From: DASUPK01 sp035265665
GTDB lineage: Bacteria > Actinomycetota > Thermoleophilia > Solirubrobacterales > 70-9
Reading direction: 5' to 3'
Length of the DNA stretch: 64,000 bases
Assembly: GCA_035265665.1 (NCBI GenBank)
Contig: DATFOK010000105.1
Span: forward strand, 7,017-71,016
Shown here: piece by piece, positions 51,834-61,282 of the stretch
How the letters are laid out: each line of letters begins with the position of its first letter
Position numbering within the stretch: the stretch's first letter is position 1
Translations under genes and position numbers: made by a program
Notes under the pieces: generated by a model
Told to the model about the DNA's origin: nothing
Databases searched by the model: none
What the model saw: the letters and a program-made list of their open reading frames with translations, nothing else

Positions 51834-52693
51834 TGGCCGAACGCCGTCGAGGAATGGGCCGCGGGCTCGCCGCGATCCTGCCGGAGAGCACCGCCGGCGG
51901 GCCGGAGCTTCGCGAGCTCGAGGTCACCCAGATCGAGCCCAATCCCGACCAGCCGCGGGCCAAGTTCGACGCCGCCGCGCTCGATGCCCTGGCCGGATCG
52001 ATCGGCTCGGTCGGCTTGCTGCAGCCCCTGATCGTCCGCCCCCTCGACGACGGCCGCTACGAGCTGGTGGCGGGCGAGCGGCGCTGGCGCGCCGCCCAGA
52101 AGGCGGGCATCGACCGGGTCCCCGCGGTGGTCCGGACCTCGCCGGAGGACGAGCGGCTGCAGGCGGCGCTGATCGAGAACATGGTCCGCGAGGATCTCAA
52201 CCCGGTGGAGGAGGCCCGGGCCTGCGCCGCCCTGGTCGACGACCTCGAGATCTCCAAGGAGGAGCTGGCTCGCCGGGTGGGGCGGAGCCGCGCCGCGATC
52301 TCCAACCTGATCCGCCTCCTCGACCTGCCGGACGCGGTGCTCACCCTGCTCGAGCGCGGTGACCTCAGCGAGGGCCACGGCCGGGCCATCCTCCAGGTCC
52401 GCGACCAGGACCGCCGCACGAGCCTCGCCAAGCGAGCCGCCGCCGAGGGCTGGTCGGTCCGCGACACCGAGCGCAGGGCGAACGGTGGCGGCCCCCGCCG
52501 CAGGAAGGCGAGCGGCGGCCGCATCTCCGCCGAGGAGCGCGCCGCGATGACGGAGGCCGAGGACCTGCTCGGCTCCGCGCTCGGCCAGGACATCCGTGTG
52601 CGCCGCGACGGCAACGGGGTCAAGGCGGAGCTGCGCTTCGAGGACCTCGGTGAGCTCGAAGCCCTCGCCGGCCGCCTTCGCAAGCGGTCCTGA
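51833..52693 (+). CDS. parB: Chromosome partitioning protein ParB/Spo0J
   Basis: A 286-aa ParB CTPase and parS-binding protein. Motifs: RGMGRGLAAILPE at the N-terminus, IEPNPDQPRAKFD, the CTP-binding GERRWRAAQKAG, LIENMVREDLNPVEEARA and the helix-turn-helix VGRSRAAISNLIRLLDLP. The C-terminal dimerisation domain ends EALAGRLRKRS. A tRNA gene starts 26 bp after the stop. No convincing parS site was found in the window. Confidence 0.96.
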   Translation: MAERRRGMGRGLAAILPESTAGGPELRELEVTQIEPNPDQPRAKFDAAALDALAGSIGSVGLLQPLIVRPLDDGRYELVAGERRWRAAQKAGIDRVPAVVRTSPEDERLQAALIENMVREDLNPVEEARACAALVDDLEISKEELARRVGRSRAAISNLIRLLDLPDAVLTLLERGDLSEGHGRAILQVRDQDRRTSLAKRAAAEGWSVRDTERRANGGGPRRRKASGGRISAEERAAMTEAEDLLGSALGQDIRVRRDGNGVKAELRFEDLGELEALAGRLRKRS

Positions 52694-52718
52694 GCCGCGA
52701 GCTAGAATCGCCACCCGC

Positions 52719-53225
<507 letters not shown>

Positions 53226-53304
53226 CGAGGTCGATTGTCCCACGCGCTCTGGCGCCCCTTGGGCCGCTCCTATACTTCGTGCGGACCTCCCGAGGAGACC
53301 TTTT

Positions 53305-53823
53305 GTGCAGCGGATGACCATCTACGGAGTGAGCTTCGACATGGTCGGCAAGCAGCCGATCGTGTTGCTGAAGACCGTCGATGGCAACAAGTTCCTGCCG
53401 ATCTGGATCGGCCATCCCGAGGCAGCGGCGATCCTGATGAAGCTCCAGGGGGCCTCGACGCCGCGGCCGATGACCCACGACCTGCTCTCGGACGTCCTCG
53501 ATCAGATAGACGCGAAGTGCGAGAAGGTCTCGGTCACCGAGCTGCGTGACAACACCTTCTTCGCCTCGATCACGATCTCGATGAACGGCTCGGAGCTGGA
53601 GATCGACTCGCGGCCCTCCGACGCGCTCGCGCTGGCCGTCCGTACCTCCGCCCCGATCTTCGCCGCCGACGACGTGATCGAGGAGTCCGCGATCGAGTTC
53701 GAGGGCGAGGAGGTCGAGGATCAGGAGCAGGTGGTCGAGAAGTTCAAGGACTTCCTCGACAACGTCACCCCCGAGGACTTCGCCCAGGGCGAGGAGCCCC
53801 CGGACCTCAGCTCAGGCCGGTAG
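53305..53823 (+). CDS. Bifunctional nuclease domain protein (DUF151)
   Basis: A 172-aa DUF151 protein: MTIYGVSFDMVGKQPIVLLK, LPIWIGHPEAAAILMKLQG, RPMTHDLLSDVLDQI and LEIDSRPSDALALAVR are the family hallmarks. Plant BFN homologues show DNase/RNase activity; bacterial roles are unknown. GTG at 53305 follows GAGGAGA. A -10-like TATACT lies at 53270-53275, about 30 bp upstream. The acidic C-terminal tail ends 12 bp inside the convergent ddl gene. Confidence 0.92.
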   Translation: MQRMTIYGVSFDMVGKQPIVLLKTVDGNKFLPIWIGHPEAAAILMKLQGASTPRPMTHDLLSDVLDQIDAKCEKVSVTELRDNTFFASITISMNGSELEIDSRPSDALALAVRTSAPIFAADDVIEESAIEFEGEEVEDQEQVVEKFKDFLDNVTPEDFAQGEEPPDLSSGR

Positions 53824-54762
53824 CGTCGCCTCGCTGGCCGGCCGCTGACGCGCCGACGCCAGGATCCGCTCCACCAGCTGGGTGAAGTCGATGCCGGCGG
53901 CCTCCGCGGCCATCGGAAAGAGGCTCGTGTCCGTGAGACCGGGGATCGCGTTCACCTCCAGGACCTGCGGTTCATCCGCGCCGAGCATCAGATCGACACG
54001 CGCGAAGCCGCTGCAGCCGAGCGTCTCGTAGGTCCGCGTGGCGATCTCCTGCACCCGCGCGGTCTCCTCGGCGGCGAGCTCGGCTGGGCAGACATAGTCG
54101 GTGCGCCCGATCTCGTAACGCGCCTCGAAGTTGAAGAAGTCCTCCTGGCGGGGAATCGCCTCGACGATCGGCAGGGCTTGGCCGTCAAGCACGCTGACCG
54201 CCAGCTCACGGCCTTTCACGTAGCGCTCGAGCAGCACCCGTTCGTCGTAGCTGAACGCCGCGACCAGGGCCTGCGGTACCTCCTGACGGGATGCGGCGAA
54301 CTCGACCCCGAGCGAGGAGCCCTGGCTCGCGGGCTTCACCACCAGCGGGAAGCCGAGGCGGGCCTCGATCTCCTCGAGGGTGTCCGCCGCACCGAGCTCG
54401 CGGAAGGCGGTCGCGTTGAACGCCGCCCAGTCCGGCGTCGGGATGCCGGCGGTTCGCATCTCGTGCTTGGCGGCGATCTTGTCCGTGCAGAGCGCGCAGG
54501 CGGCGACTCCCGGGCCGGTGTAGGGGAGATCGAGGATCTCGAGCAGCTCCTGGACGGTCCCGTCCTCGCCGCCCGGACCGTGCAGCGCGATGAAGACGAC
54601 GTCGGGACGCTCCTCCCGGAGCCGGTCGACGAGATCCCGGCCGACGTCGATGCCGATCGCCTCATGTCCTAGCGCGTTGAGCGCATCCTCCACCCGCGCC
54701 GCCGAGCGAAGGGAGACCTCTCGCTCCAGTGAGCGCCCTCCCTTGAGGACTGCGACCCTCAT
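53812..54762 (-). CDS. ddl: D-alanine--D-alanine ligase (second of two)
   Basis: A 316-aa ATP-grasp ligase, clearly Ddl: VLKGGRSLEREVSLRSA, IALHGPGGEDGTVQELLEIL, PYTGPGVAACALCTDKI, LVVKPASQGSSLGVEFA, LEVNAIPGLTDTS. Its omega loop is FFNFEARYEIG, differing from the standard YDYEAKY motif, with Phe for Tyr and Arg for Lys but the final Tyr kept, so D-Ala-D-Ala is still the likely product. It is divergent in sequence from the copy at 25300-26265, so this is not a recent duplication. ATGA overlaps the aminotransferase stop. Confidence 0.92.
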   Translation of the reverse strand: MRVAVLKGGRSLEREVSLRSAARVEDALNALGHEAIGIDVGRDLVDRLREERPDVVFIALHGPGGEDGTVQELLEILDLPYTGPGVAACALCTDKIAAKHEMRTAGIPTPDWAAFNATAFRELGAADTLEEIEARLGFPLVVKPASQGSSLGVEFAASRQEVPQALVAAFSYDERVLLERYVKGRELAVSVLDGQALPIVEAIPRQEDFFNFEARYEIGRTDYVCPAELAAEETARVQEIATRTYETLGCSGFARVDLMLGADEPQVLEVNAIPGLTDTSLFPMAAEAAGIDFTQLVERILASARQRPASEATLPA

Positions 54763-56147
54763 CGCCTTGGCATCGGGACGACCTCGCCACCGGGATCATC
54801 CTCGTCGTCCGGCGGTGGACCGATTCGGTGCTCGCCCGTGATCGTCTCGTAGAGGGCGATCTGCTCGGAGATCACGTGCCCGATCCTGCGAATGCCCTCT
54901 CGCAGCTCGTCCTCGTCCGACGCCGAGAAGTTGAGGCGCATAGAGGACGCCCCGCGCAGGCCGTCGACGTATGCGCTTCGACCGGGGACGAAGGCGACGT
55001 TCTCACGCAAGGCTTTCGCAAGCAGGTCGGTGGTGTCGATGTAGTCCGGCAGCGTCGCCCAGAGGAAGAGACCGCCCCCGGGGCGCGTCCAGATCGACTG
55101 CTCGGGGAAGTGGCGCTCGAGCGCGTCCAGCATCGCGTCGCGTCTGTCGCGGTAGATCGTCACCAGGTCGGCGACGTAGTCGAGCCAGCGGCCCTCGCCG
55201 AAGTACTCGCGGACGAAGTACTGGCTCAGGGTGGAGGTGCAGAGGTCCGCGGCCTGCTTGCCGAGCCCGATCTTCTCGAGCACCGGAGGAGGCGCAGCGA
55301 CCCAGCCGATCCGGATTCCGGGCGAGAGGATCTTGGAGAGCGTGCCGAGATAGAGGACGTAGTCGCCGCCGTCGAGGCGGTAGAGCGTCGGCTGCGGCTC
55401 GCCGTCAAAGCGGAGCAGCCCGTAGGGGTTGTCCTCCACGATCAGGACCTCGTGCTCGCGCGCGAGCTCGACCAGCCGGCGCCGCCGCTGCTCCGAAAGG
55501 GTCACGCCGGCCGGGTTCTGGAAGCTTGGCACCGAATAGATGAACTTCGGGCGGCGCCCGGCGCGCGCGAGGGCGGCGATCAGCTCTTCGAGCTCGTCGA
55601 TCCGCATCCCGTCGTCGTCGGTGTTGACCTGGTGCACGTCGGCCTCGTAGCTGCAGAAGGTGGGCACCGCGCCGGGGTAGGTGGGGGCCTCGCAGATCAC
55701 CGGGTCACCCGGGTCGACCAGCGTCTTCGTGATCAGGTCGATCGCCTGCTGGCCTCCGGTCGTCACGATCAGGTCGTCCGGGTCGGGGGCCATGCCCTCC
55801 GCCGCCATCACCTCGACGAGGCAGGCCTTGGTCTCCTCGAAGCCCTCGGTGGGGCCGTACTGAAGCGCCTCGGCCGAGGACTCGTGCGCGATCCGGGTCA
55901 TCTGCGCCGCGAAGCTCTCGGCTGGGAAGGTCGAGGTATCCGGAAGCCCGCCGGCCAGCGAGATCACCTCGGGCCGCGCCGTGATCGCCATCAGGTCGCG
56001 CATCGCCGATGAGCGCATCGCCTGGGTGCGCTTTGCGAACAGGCCGGCGTAGCGCTCGAGATCGCGGGAGGTCGTGTGCGCGCGTCGGCGGCGCGGCGCT
56101 CCCTCCGGTTGGCGGCGCTGGCCCTCCTGCTCGGACGGCTCCGTCAT
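54759..56147 (-). CDS. PLP-dependent aminotransferase (2-aminoadipate/MocR-C type)
   Basis: A 462-aa fold-type I aminotransferase. An Arg/Glu-rich leader (about 30 residues) precedes RDLMAITARPEVISLAGGLP. The PLP pocket is seen in TTGGQQAIDLI, CEAPTYPGA, YSVPSFQNPAGVTLSEQRR, VEDNPYGLLRF and LGTLSKILSPGIRIGW (catalytic Lys in SK). The family covers 2-aminoadipate, aromatic and multi-substrate aminotransferases. Coupling to ddl suggests that it may supply amino acids for the wall, but there is no direct evidence for D-amino acid activity. ATG at 56147 chosen over earlier in-frame starts. Confidence 0.9.
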   Translation of the reverse strand: MTEPSEQEGQRRQPEGAPRRRRAHTTSRDLERYAGLFAKRTQAMRSSAMRDLMAITARPEVISLAGGLPDTSTFPAESFAAQMTRIAHESSAEALQYGPTEGFEETKACLVEVMAAEGMAPDPDDLIVTTGGQQAIDLITKTLVDPGDPVICEAPTYPGAVPTFCSYEADVHQVNTDDDGMRIDELEELIAALARAGRRPKFIYSVPSFQNPAGVTLSEQRRRRLVELAREHEVLIVEDNPYGLLRFDGEPQPTLYRLDGGDYVLYLGTLSKILSPGIRIGWVAAPPPVLEKIGLGKQAADLCTSTLSQYFVREYFGEGRWLDYVADLVTIYRDRRDAMLDALERHFPEQSIWTRPGGGLFLWATLPDYIDTTDLLAKALRENVAFVPGRSAYVDGLRGASSMRLNFSASDEDELREGIRRIGHVISEQIALYETITGEHRIGPPPDDEDDPGGEVVPMPRR

Positions 56148-56254
56148 GGCGAACAGTGTGGCGGAGATTCGGCCGCGTAGTTTGCGGCGGCCGTTCATGT
56201 GGGTGCGCGAACTCAACTGGCGATGCCGAGATGCCCTGTAGCCTCCGCGCCCGC

Positions 56255-56710
56255 ATGGACTTCTCCGCGATCTGCACCGGCCTCGGTTTGGCCCTCGCCG
56301 TCGGCCTGATCATCGGCGTCATCGTGCCGCCGATCATGCCCGCCTGGGGGGCATTCGTCGCCGCGGTGCCCCTGGGGGTGATCGCCTTTGGCGCGGCCCT
56401 CAATGGAGCCGACGAGGAGATCTGGCCGGCCCTGCTGCTCGGGCCCGCGGCGGCCGGGGGCGCTGCCTTGATCACCCGCGACGTGGCCGGCGGCGCCGCG
56501 CGGCGAGCGCAGGCGGGCATCGCGGAGGTGCGGGCGCAGATTCCGGCCGGGGTCGTCGCGATCGTGGTTGTGGCGGCCGCGGTGATCGCAGTGCTCGGCC
56601 TCGTCTTGCCGCCCGTGTCGCTGGTCGTCCTCGCTGCCTTCATCTGGCTGTGGGCCTCGCGCCGGCGTCGGGCCGAGCGCAAACACGAGGGCCTGCGGGT
56701 TCTCCGCTAG
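56255..56710 (+). CDS. Small membrane protein of unknown function
   Basis: A 151-aa protein with about four membrane helices: residues 8-30, 34-52, 60-76 and 100-135 (two close segments). It ends in a basic tail, ASRRRRAERKH. No family is recognised. It lies between the divergent aminotransferase (107-bp gap) and the phosphodiesterase gene 32 bp downstream, with which it may be transcribed. Confidence 0.7.
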   Translation: MDFSAICTGLGLALAVGLIIGVIVPPIMPAWGAFVAAVPLGVIAFGAALNGADEEIWPALLLGPAAAGGAALITRDVAGGAARRAQAGIAEVRAQIPAGVVAIVVVAAAVIAVLGLVLPPVSLVVLAAFIWLWASRRRRAERKHEGLRVLR

Positions 56711-56742
56711 ATGACCGCGACAAGCCAAGGAAGCACCTAGCC

Positions 56743-58278
56743 GTGCAGCGGAAGCTGATCCTCGTCGTGGTCGATGCGATGCACCCGGAGATGATGATGC
56801 GGGCGATCGAGGACGATCTCGCGCCGACCTTCGGCCAGCTGCTCGAGCGCGGCGAGATGGTGCCGGACTGCGTCTCGAGCTTCCCCTCGGTCACGCCCGT
56901 GGCCAGCTCGGAGATGATGACCGGCACCGGTCCGGCGGGCCACTGGGTGATGGGGATGAACTGGTACCACCGGATCGAGCGCCGCTATATCGAGTACGGC
57001 TCCTCGTTCGAGGCGACCCGCACCTTCGGGCTCTTCCGGGCCATGTACGACCTGGTCTACAACATGAACCTCGACCACCTGAGCTGGCAGGCGGAGACCA
57101 TCTTCGAGCGCCTCGGCGACGCCGGGGTGAGGACCGCCACGACGCCGTTTCTGATCTATCGCGGCCGTCATCGCCACGAGCTGGGGCTCGAGGGGCTGGC
57201 GAAGCGGGCGGCCGCCGCGGCCAACTTCCGTCACGCCGTCTGGGGCCCGGACGAGTTCTTCTACGGTGACCTCTACGCAAGCCGGCCGACGGGTTGCGGT
57301 CCGACCTTCACCCGGCCCGGGACTCGCGACGAGTACTCCGCCTGCGTGGGGGAGGAGCTGGTCCGCGAGGGTGCTTACGACTTCCTGCTCTTCAGCCTGC
57401 CCGACAACGACTTTCATTCGCACCGGCACGGGCCCGAGGCGACGCTCGACTCGATCGCCAAGGCGGACGCCATGTTCGCTCGCATCGTCGAGGCGGGCGG
57501 AGGACTGGACACGTTCCTCGACGACCATGCTGTGGTACTCACCGCCGACCATGCCCAGACCCCGGTGGAGCATGCGTTGCCGCTCGCGGACGAGCTGGCC
57601 GAGGACTGGGCCGTGCTCCAGCCGAACACCGACCGGCCCGAGGATGCCGAGATCGCGGTCAGCCCAACCTCGCGCGCCGGTGCCGTCTACATCCTCGACG
57701 CCGGCTACCGCCACCCCGTCACCCACGAGCGGGCCCGGCTTCGCCTCCGCGAGCTCACCGGGGTCGACCTGGTGACCTGGCTTGCGACTGAGGACGGAAT
57801 GCCGATCCGCCGGGCGGGCGTGGGCCTGGACGACCCCGACGCGGTCGAAGCGGTCGTGGAGCGAAACGGATACGAGTTCCGCTTCCGGCCCGGCGGTCAG
57901 CTGCGCGACGTGCGCGGCAACGCCTGGGCCGTGAGCGGCGAGCCGGAGGCACTCGCTGGGGACGTCACCCGCGGCCGCTTCGAGTCCGGCGAGTACCCGG
58001 ACGGACTGGCCCGGCTCTGGTCGGCGCTCACCTCGCCGCACGCCGGCGACATCTTGATCTCCGCGGCCGAGGGCTACGAGTGCGTGGACTGGGGCGGCAT
58101 CAGTCACGCGGGCGGCGGCAGCCACGGCTCGCTCGGCCGCGGGGACTCGCTGGCGCCGGTGGTCTTCGTTGGTTGCGGTCCCGAGAGTCCGGGTAAGCGG
58201 CCGCAGTGGGCATTGCGAGACCTCGCGCCGGTGATCCTGGAGCACTTCGGCCTGGACGCCGGGAGGCCCCAGGGATGA
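56743..58278 (+). CDS. Alkaline phosphatase-superfamily phosphodiesterase
   Basis: A 511-aa metal-dependent phosphodiesterase or nucleotide pyrophosphatase. Metal and nucleophile motifs are visible: LILVVVDAMHPEMM (first Asp), SSFPSVTPVASSEMMTG (nucleophile Thr), SLPDNDFHSHRHGPEATL (Asp and His), VLTADHAQTPVEH and SHAGGGSHGSL (final His). No signal peptide is seen with the GTG at 56743, so it would be cytoplasmic. Its stop overlaps the GtrA gene (ATGA), linking it to polyprenyl-glycan functions; it might hydrolyse a phosphoglycerol or lipid-phosphate bond. Confidence 0.86.
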   Translation: MQRKLILVVVDAMHPEMMMRAIEDDLAPTFGQLLERGEMVPDCVSSFPSVTPVASSEMMTGTGPAGHWVMGMNWYHRIERRYIEYGSSFEATRTFGLFRAMYDLVYNMNLDHLSWQAETIFERLGDAGVRTATTPFLIYRGRHRHELGLEGLAKRAAAAANFRHAVWGPDEFFYGDLYASRPTGCGPTFTRPGTRDEYSACVGEELVREGAYDFLLFSLPDNDFHSHRHGPEATLDSIAKADAMFARIVEAGGGLDTFLDDHAVVLTADHAQTPVEHALPLADELAEDWAVLQPNTDRPEDAEIAVSPTSRAGAVYILDAGYRHPVTHERARLRLRELTGVDLVTWLATEDGMPIRRAGVGLDDPDAVEAVVERNGYEFRFRPGGQLRDVRGNAWAVSGEPEALAGDVTRGRFESGEYPDGLARLWSALTSPHAGDILISAAEGYECVDWGGISHAGGGSHGSLGRGDSLAPVVFVGCGPESPGKRPQWALRDLAPVILEHFGLDAGRPQG

Positions 58279-58697
58279 CCCCGGTTCAGACGGCGAAGAG
58301 GATCGGCCGGGGAACGCTCAAGCCGGGCAACTGGGTGCAGCTCTTCCAGTTCGGGTTGGTTGGCGCCTCCGGCTATGTCGTCAACCTGGCTGTGTTCACG
58401 ATCATGGTCGGCCCGATCGACCTTCACTACATCCCGGCGGCCGTGCTTTCCTTCTGCGTGGCGGTCACCAACAACTTCTGGTGGAACCGGCACTGGACCT
58501 TCGACGCGAAGCAGGGCCACGCCGGCTTCCAGGCGGCGCGGTTCCTCACCGTCAGCGTGCTCGCCCTCGGGGTCAACTTGATCGCCCTCGAGCTGCTCGT
58601 GCAGGCCGACGTGAGCGACGTGCCAGCCCAGGCCCTAGCCGTCATCATCGCGATGCCGTTCAACTTCGTCGGCAACAAGTTGTGGACCTTCGACTAG
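58275..58697 (+). CDS. GtrA-family membrane protein
   Basis: A 140-aa GtrA protein with four membrane helices. Family motifs: FQFGLVGASGYVVNLAVF, FCVAVTNNFWWNRHWTFD and the C-terminal MPFNFVGNKLWTFD. GtrA-like proteins move polyprenyl-linked monosaccharides to the outside for use by GT-C glycosyltransferases. The next gene is indeed GT-C-like and overlaps it by 16 bp. The ATG at 58275 overlaps the phosphodiesterase stop. Confidence 0.93.
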   Translation: MTPVQTAKRIGRGTLKPGNWVQLFQFGLVGASGYVVNLAVFTIMVGPIDLHYIPAAVLSFCVAVTNNFWWNRHWTFDAKQGHAGFQAARFLTVSVLALGVNLIALELLVQADVSDVPAQALAVIIAMPFNFVGNKLWTFD

Positions 58698-60418
58698 GTC
58701 GTAGCCTTGCTCTCGCAGGCTCCCTGGCGCTCATCCTCACCCTGCTGCTGGCGACGCCGGCCGACGCCCAGGAGCAGCCGAAGATCGATCAGGCCAAGGC
58801 GATCGAGATCGCCAGGCTCGACCCGAAGGCGGCCGCGGCGGCCGAGCAGCACCCAGACCTGAGCCACTCGGCCAGCCGCAACTCGGGCACGGGGCTCTGG
58901 GAGGTCGGGTTCTTCACGGGCGGCAATCAGGTCGTTCAGGTGGTGATCGACCCGAACAGCGGCAAGGTCGTCGAATCGTGGACCGGCTACCAGATCGCCT
59001 GGCGAATGGCGCGCGGCTATCCCGGCGCGTTCGGCCGGATGATCAACGCGCCCTACATCTGGCTCCCCCTCTGCGCGATCTTCGTCCTGGGACTGCTCGA
59101 CTGGCGCCGTCCATTCCGCCTTGCTCACCTGGACCTGCTCGTCGTGGTGGCGGGCTTCGGGCTCTCGCACTACTTCTTCAACGAGGGGAATATCGGCGTC
59201 TCGGTCCCGCTCGCCTACCCGCCGCTGCTCTACCTGCTCGGGCGGGCACTCTGGCTCGGTTTCCGGCGTCGCAGCGGCATTGGGCTGCGACCGTCACTGC
59301 CGATCACGGTGCTGGCCGTCGCCACCGTCCTGCTGTTAGCCGGCCGCATCGGCCTCAACGTCGCCGATTCGAACGTGATCGACGTCGGCTACTCCGGCGT
59401 GATCGGGGCCGATCGGATCGCCGACCGGGAGCCGATCTACGGCAACTTCCCCTCGGACGATCAGTCGGGCGACACCTACGGCCCGGTCGCCTACTACGCC
59501 TACGTGCCCTTCGAGCAGCTCTTCCCCTGGAGCGGCACCTGGGACGACCTTCCCACCGCACACGCCGCCTCGATCTTCTTCGACCTGGCGACGATCGCGG
59601 GCCTCTTCCTCCTGGGTCGAAGGATCCGGCGCGGCCGTCGGGGAACCGAGCTCGGGATCCTGCTCTCGTTCGCCTGGGCGGCCTGCCCATACACGGCTTA
59701 CGTACTCGAGTCGAACACCAACGACGCGCTCGTCTCGCTCGGCCTGGTGGCGGCCCTGCTCTGCCTGACGGCGCCGATCCCGAGAGGGATCAGCCTCGCC
59801 CTCTCCTCGATGACGAAATTCGCGCCTTTGGCGTTAGGGCCGTTGTTTGCAAGCTACGGAGCAACCGAGGGCGGAGGACCCGGATTCCTGCGCAGATACG
59901 CCAAGGTCGTCATCCCCTTCACGATCGCCTTCGCCGTCACCATCCTGGTCGTCTGTTTCCAGGCACTCCAAGACCCCGGCCTGTCGACTTTCTGGCGCCG
60001 CACGATCGGCGAGCAGGGCGGGCGGGACTCACCCTTCAGCATCTGGGGCCAGGCGCCCTCGCTGGGATGGCTGCAGGCCGTGGTCAAGGCAGCGGTCGTC
60101 GGCGTGGCGGCGCTGGTCGCCTTCCGGCCACGTCGGCGTGATCACGTCACGGTCGCGGCCCTCGGTGCGGCCGTCCTGATCGGCATGGAGCTGACCGTCG
60201 ACCACTGGTTCTACCTCTACATCCCCTGGTTCCTGCCGTTCCTGCTGGTCGCCCTGCTGGCGGCGGGCGCGGTGCCGCTAGGTGGAGACCGGGATGAGGA
60301 TCTGGTCGATCCCACGGGCGAGCCCGTTGTCCCCGACCTCGACCGCGACGCCCATCAGCCAGACGTCCTCGTCCGCGGTGTCGAAGCGGACCGGCATCTG
60401 CGTCCGGAAGGCCTCTAG
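58682..60418 (+). CDS. PepSY-like domain fused to a GT-C-type polytopic glycosyltransferase
   Basis: A 578-aa protein. A signal peptide (about residues 1-25, ending TPADAQ) precedes an exported ~75-residue PepSY-like domain (DQAKAIEIARLDPKAA...GLWEVGFF...VVQVVIDPNSGKVVES). About ten membrane helices follow, with an external loop IDVGYSGVIGADRIADREPI and SGDTYGPVAYYAYVPFEQLF, as in DUF2029/GT87-like polyprenyl-sugar transferases. GTG at 58682 lies inside GtrA, supporting joint function. The last ~47 codons run antisense into the metallophosphoesterase gene (141-bp overlap) because no earlier stop occurs; this tail (GDRDEDLVDPTGE...) is hydrophilic and probably dispensable. Confidence 0.8.
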   Translation: MDLRLGRSLALAGSLALILTLLLATPADAQEQPKIDQAKAIEIARLDPKAAAAAEQHPDLSHSASRNSGTGLWEVGFFTGGNQVVQVVIDPNSGKVVESWTGYQIAWRMARGYPGAFGRMINAPYIWLPLCAIFVLGLLDWRRPFRLAHLDLLVVVAGFGLSHYFFNEGNIGVSVPLAYPPLLYLLGRALWLGFRRRSGIGLRPSLPITVLAVATVLLLAGRIGLNVADSNVIDVGYSGVIGADRIADREPIYGNFPSDDQSGDTYGPVAYYAYVPFEQLFPWSGTWDDLPTAHAASIFFDLATIAGLFLLGRRIRRGRRGTELGILLSFAWAACPYTAYVLESNTNDALVSLGLVAALLCLTAPIPRGISLALSSMTKFAPLALGPLFASYGATEGGGPGFLRRYAKVVIPFTIAFAVTILVVCFQALQDPGLSTFWRRTIGEQGGRDSPFSIWGQAPSLGWLQAVVKAAVVGVAALVAFRPRRRDHVTVAALGAAVLIGMELTVDHWFYLYIPWFLPFLLVALLAAGAVPLGGDRDEDLVDPTGEPVVPDLDRDAHQPDVLVRGVEADRHLRPEGL

Positions 60419-61057
60419 GGCCTGTTCGCGGCGGACCCCGATCACCCCGGCCCGGGAGCCGGTCATGCCCACGTCTGTGATGTGGGCCGTGCCGCCGGGC
60501 AGGACCCGGGCGTCCGCGGTGGGGACGTGGGTGTGAGTGCCGAGCACCGCGGCGACGCGCCCGTCGAGGTGCCAGCCCATCGCGACCTTCTCGCTGGTCA
60601 GCTCGGCGTGGAAGTCGACGACGCTGGCGTCCACCGCTCCCGCCAGGGAGTCGAGCAGCTCGTCGATCGCGTTGAAGGGATTCCGCTCGACCTGCAGGTG
60701 CATCTGCCCGCTCAGGTTGATCACGGCGACTCGCATGCCGGCAGCCTCGACGACGGTGTGGCCGCGCCCGGGATTCTGGGCCGGGAAGTTCGCCGGTCGC
60801 ACGATCCGCTGCTCGGAGCCGAGAAAGGGATAGGCCTCGCGATGCCGGTAGGTGTGGTTGCCGAGCGTGATCACGTCGATGCCGGCCGCAAAGATCTCCT
60901 CCGCCGTCTCCTTGGTGATTCCCACGCCCCCCGCGGCGTTCTCGCCGTTCGCGACGACCAGGTCCGGCATCCGCTCGGCCCGAAGCTCGGGCATCGCCGC
61001 CGCCAGGGCCTCCCGGCCGGACCTGCCGACGACGTCCCCTATGAACAGGAGGCGCAT
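60278..61057 (-). CDS. ymdB: YmdB-type metallophosphoesterase (TIGR00282 family)
   Basis: A 259-aa calcineurin-like phosphoesterase. It begins MRLLFIGDVVGRSGREAL; metal ligands are in IGDVVG, VANGENAAGG, TLGNHTYRHREAY, VVDFHAELTSEK and LGTHTHVPTADAR. YmdB-type enzymes hydrolyse cyclic nucleotides and affect biofilm choice in Bacillus. The usual rny partner is not next to it. ATG at 61057 gives the canonical N-terminus. Upstream, 46 bp away, lies a fold-back element. Confidence 0.92.
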   Translation of the reverse strand: MRLLFIGDVVGRSGREALAAAMPELRAERMPDLVVANGENAAGGVGITKETAEEIFAAGIDVITLGNHTYRHREAYPFLGSEQRIVRPANFPAQNPGRGHTVVEAAGMRVAVINLSGQMHLQVERNPFNAIDELLDSLAGAVDASVVDFHAELTSEKVAMGWHLDGRVAAVLGTHTHVPTADARVLPGGTAHITDVGMTGSRAGVIGVRREQALEAFRTQMPVRFDTADEDVWLMGVAVEVGDNGLARGIDQILIPVST

Positions 61058-61103
61058 CGAGGCGGCAGCGTAGTGGACCGCCGTCGCGGCCGAGCCGAGT
61101 TGT

Positions 61104-61272
61104 CTAGATGAGCGATCCCACGACCACGCGCAGGCGGATGACGCGCCTGGCGCGTCGCAGCTCTTCGTCCTCGGCCGCTCGCGTGGCGCTGCCACGCCAC
61201 GCGGCCTGCGTCCTCGATCTGCTCGGCCATGCGCGCCCCCGCGTACACGCGGCCGTGGGATCACTCATCTAG
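61104..61272. repeat. 169-bp imperfect palindrome (fold-back, MITE-like element)
   Basis: The ends are CTAGATGAGCGATCCCACG (61104-61122) and its inverted partner ending CTCATCTAG (61254-61272), 18 of 19 bases matching. The centre is GCGTGGC-GCT-GCCACGC (61181-61197), and further matching blocks (GGCCGC, GCGCGCNTGGC) lie between, so most of the element can fold on itself. Each strand has an ATG eight bases or fewer inside its own 5' end and reads through to the terminal TAG, giving two 54-codon ORFs that start MSDPT and end VGSLI. Neither has a ribosome site. It fills most of the gap between the divergent ymdB and ABC-transporter genes. Confidence 0.75.
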
Positions 61273-61282
61273 CTTTCGGGCG

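Noticed and set aside
61039..61248. Minus-strand small ORF running from the fold-back element into ymdB
   Set aside because: It overlaps the ymdB start in another frame, has no ribosome site, and its composition is Arg/Ala/Pro-rich like other chance frames.
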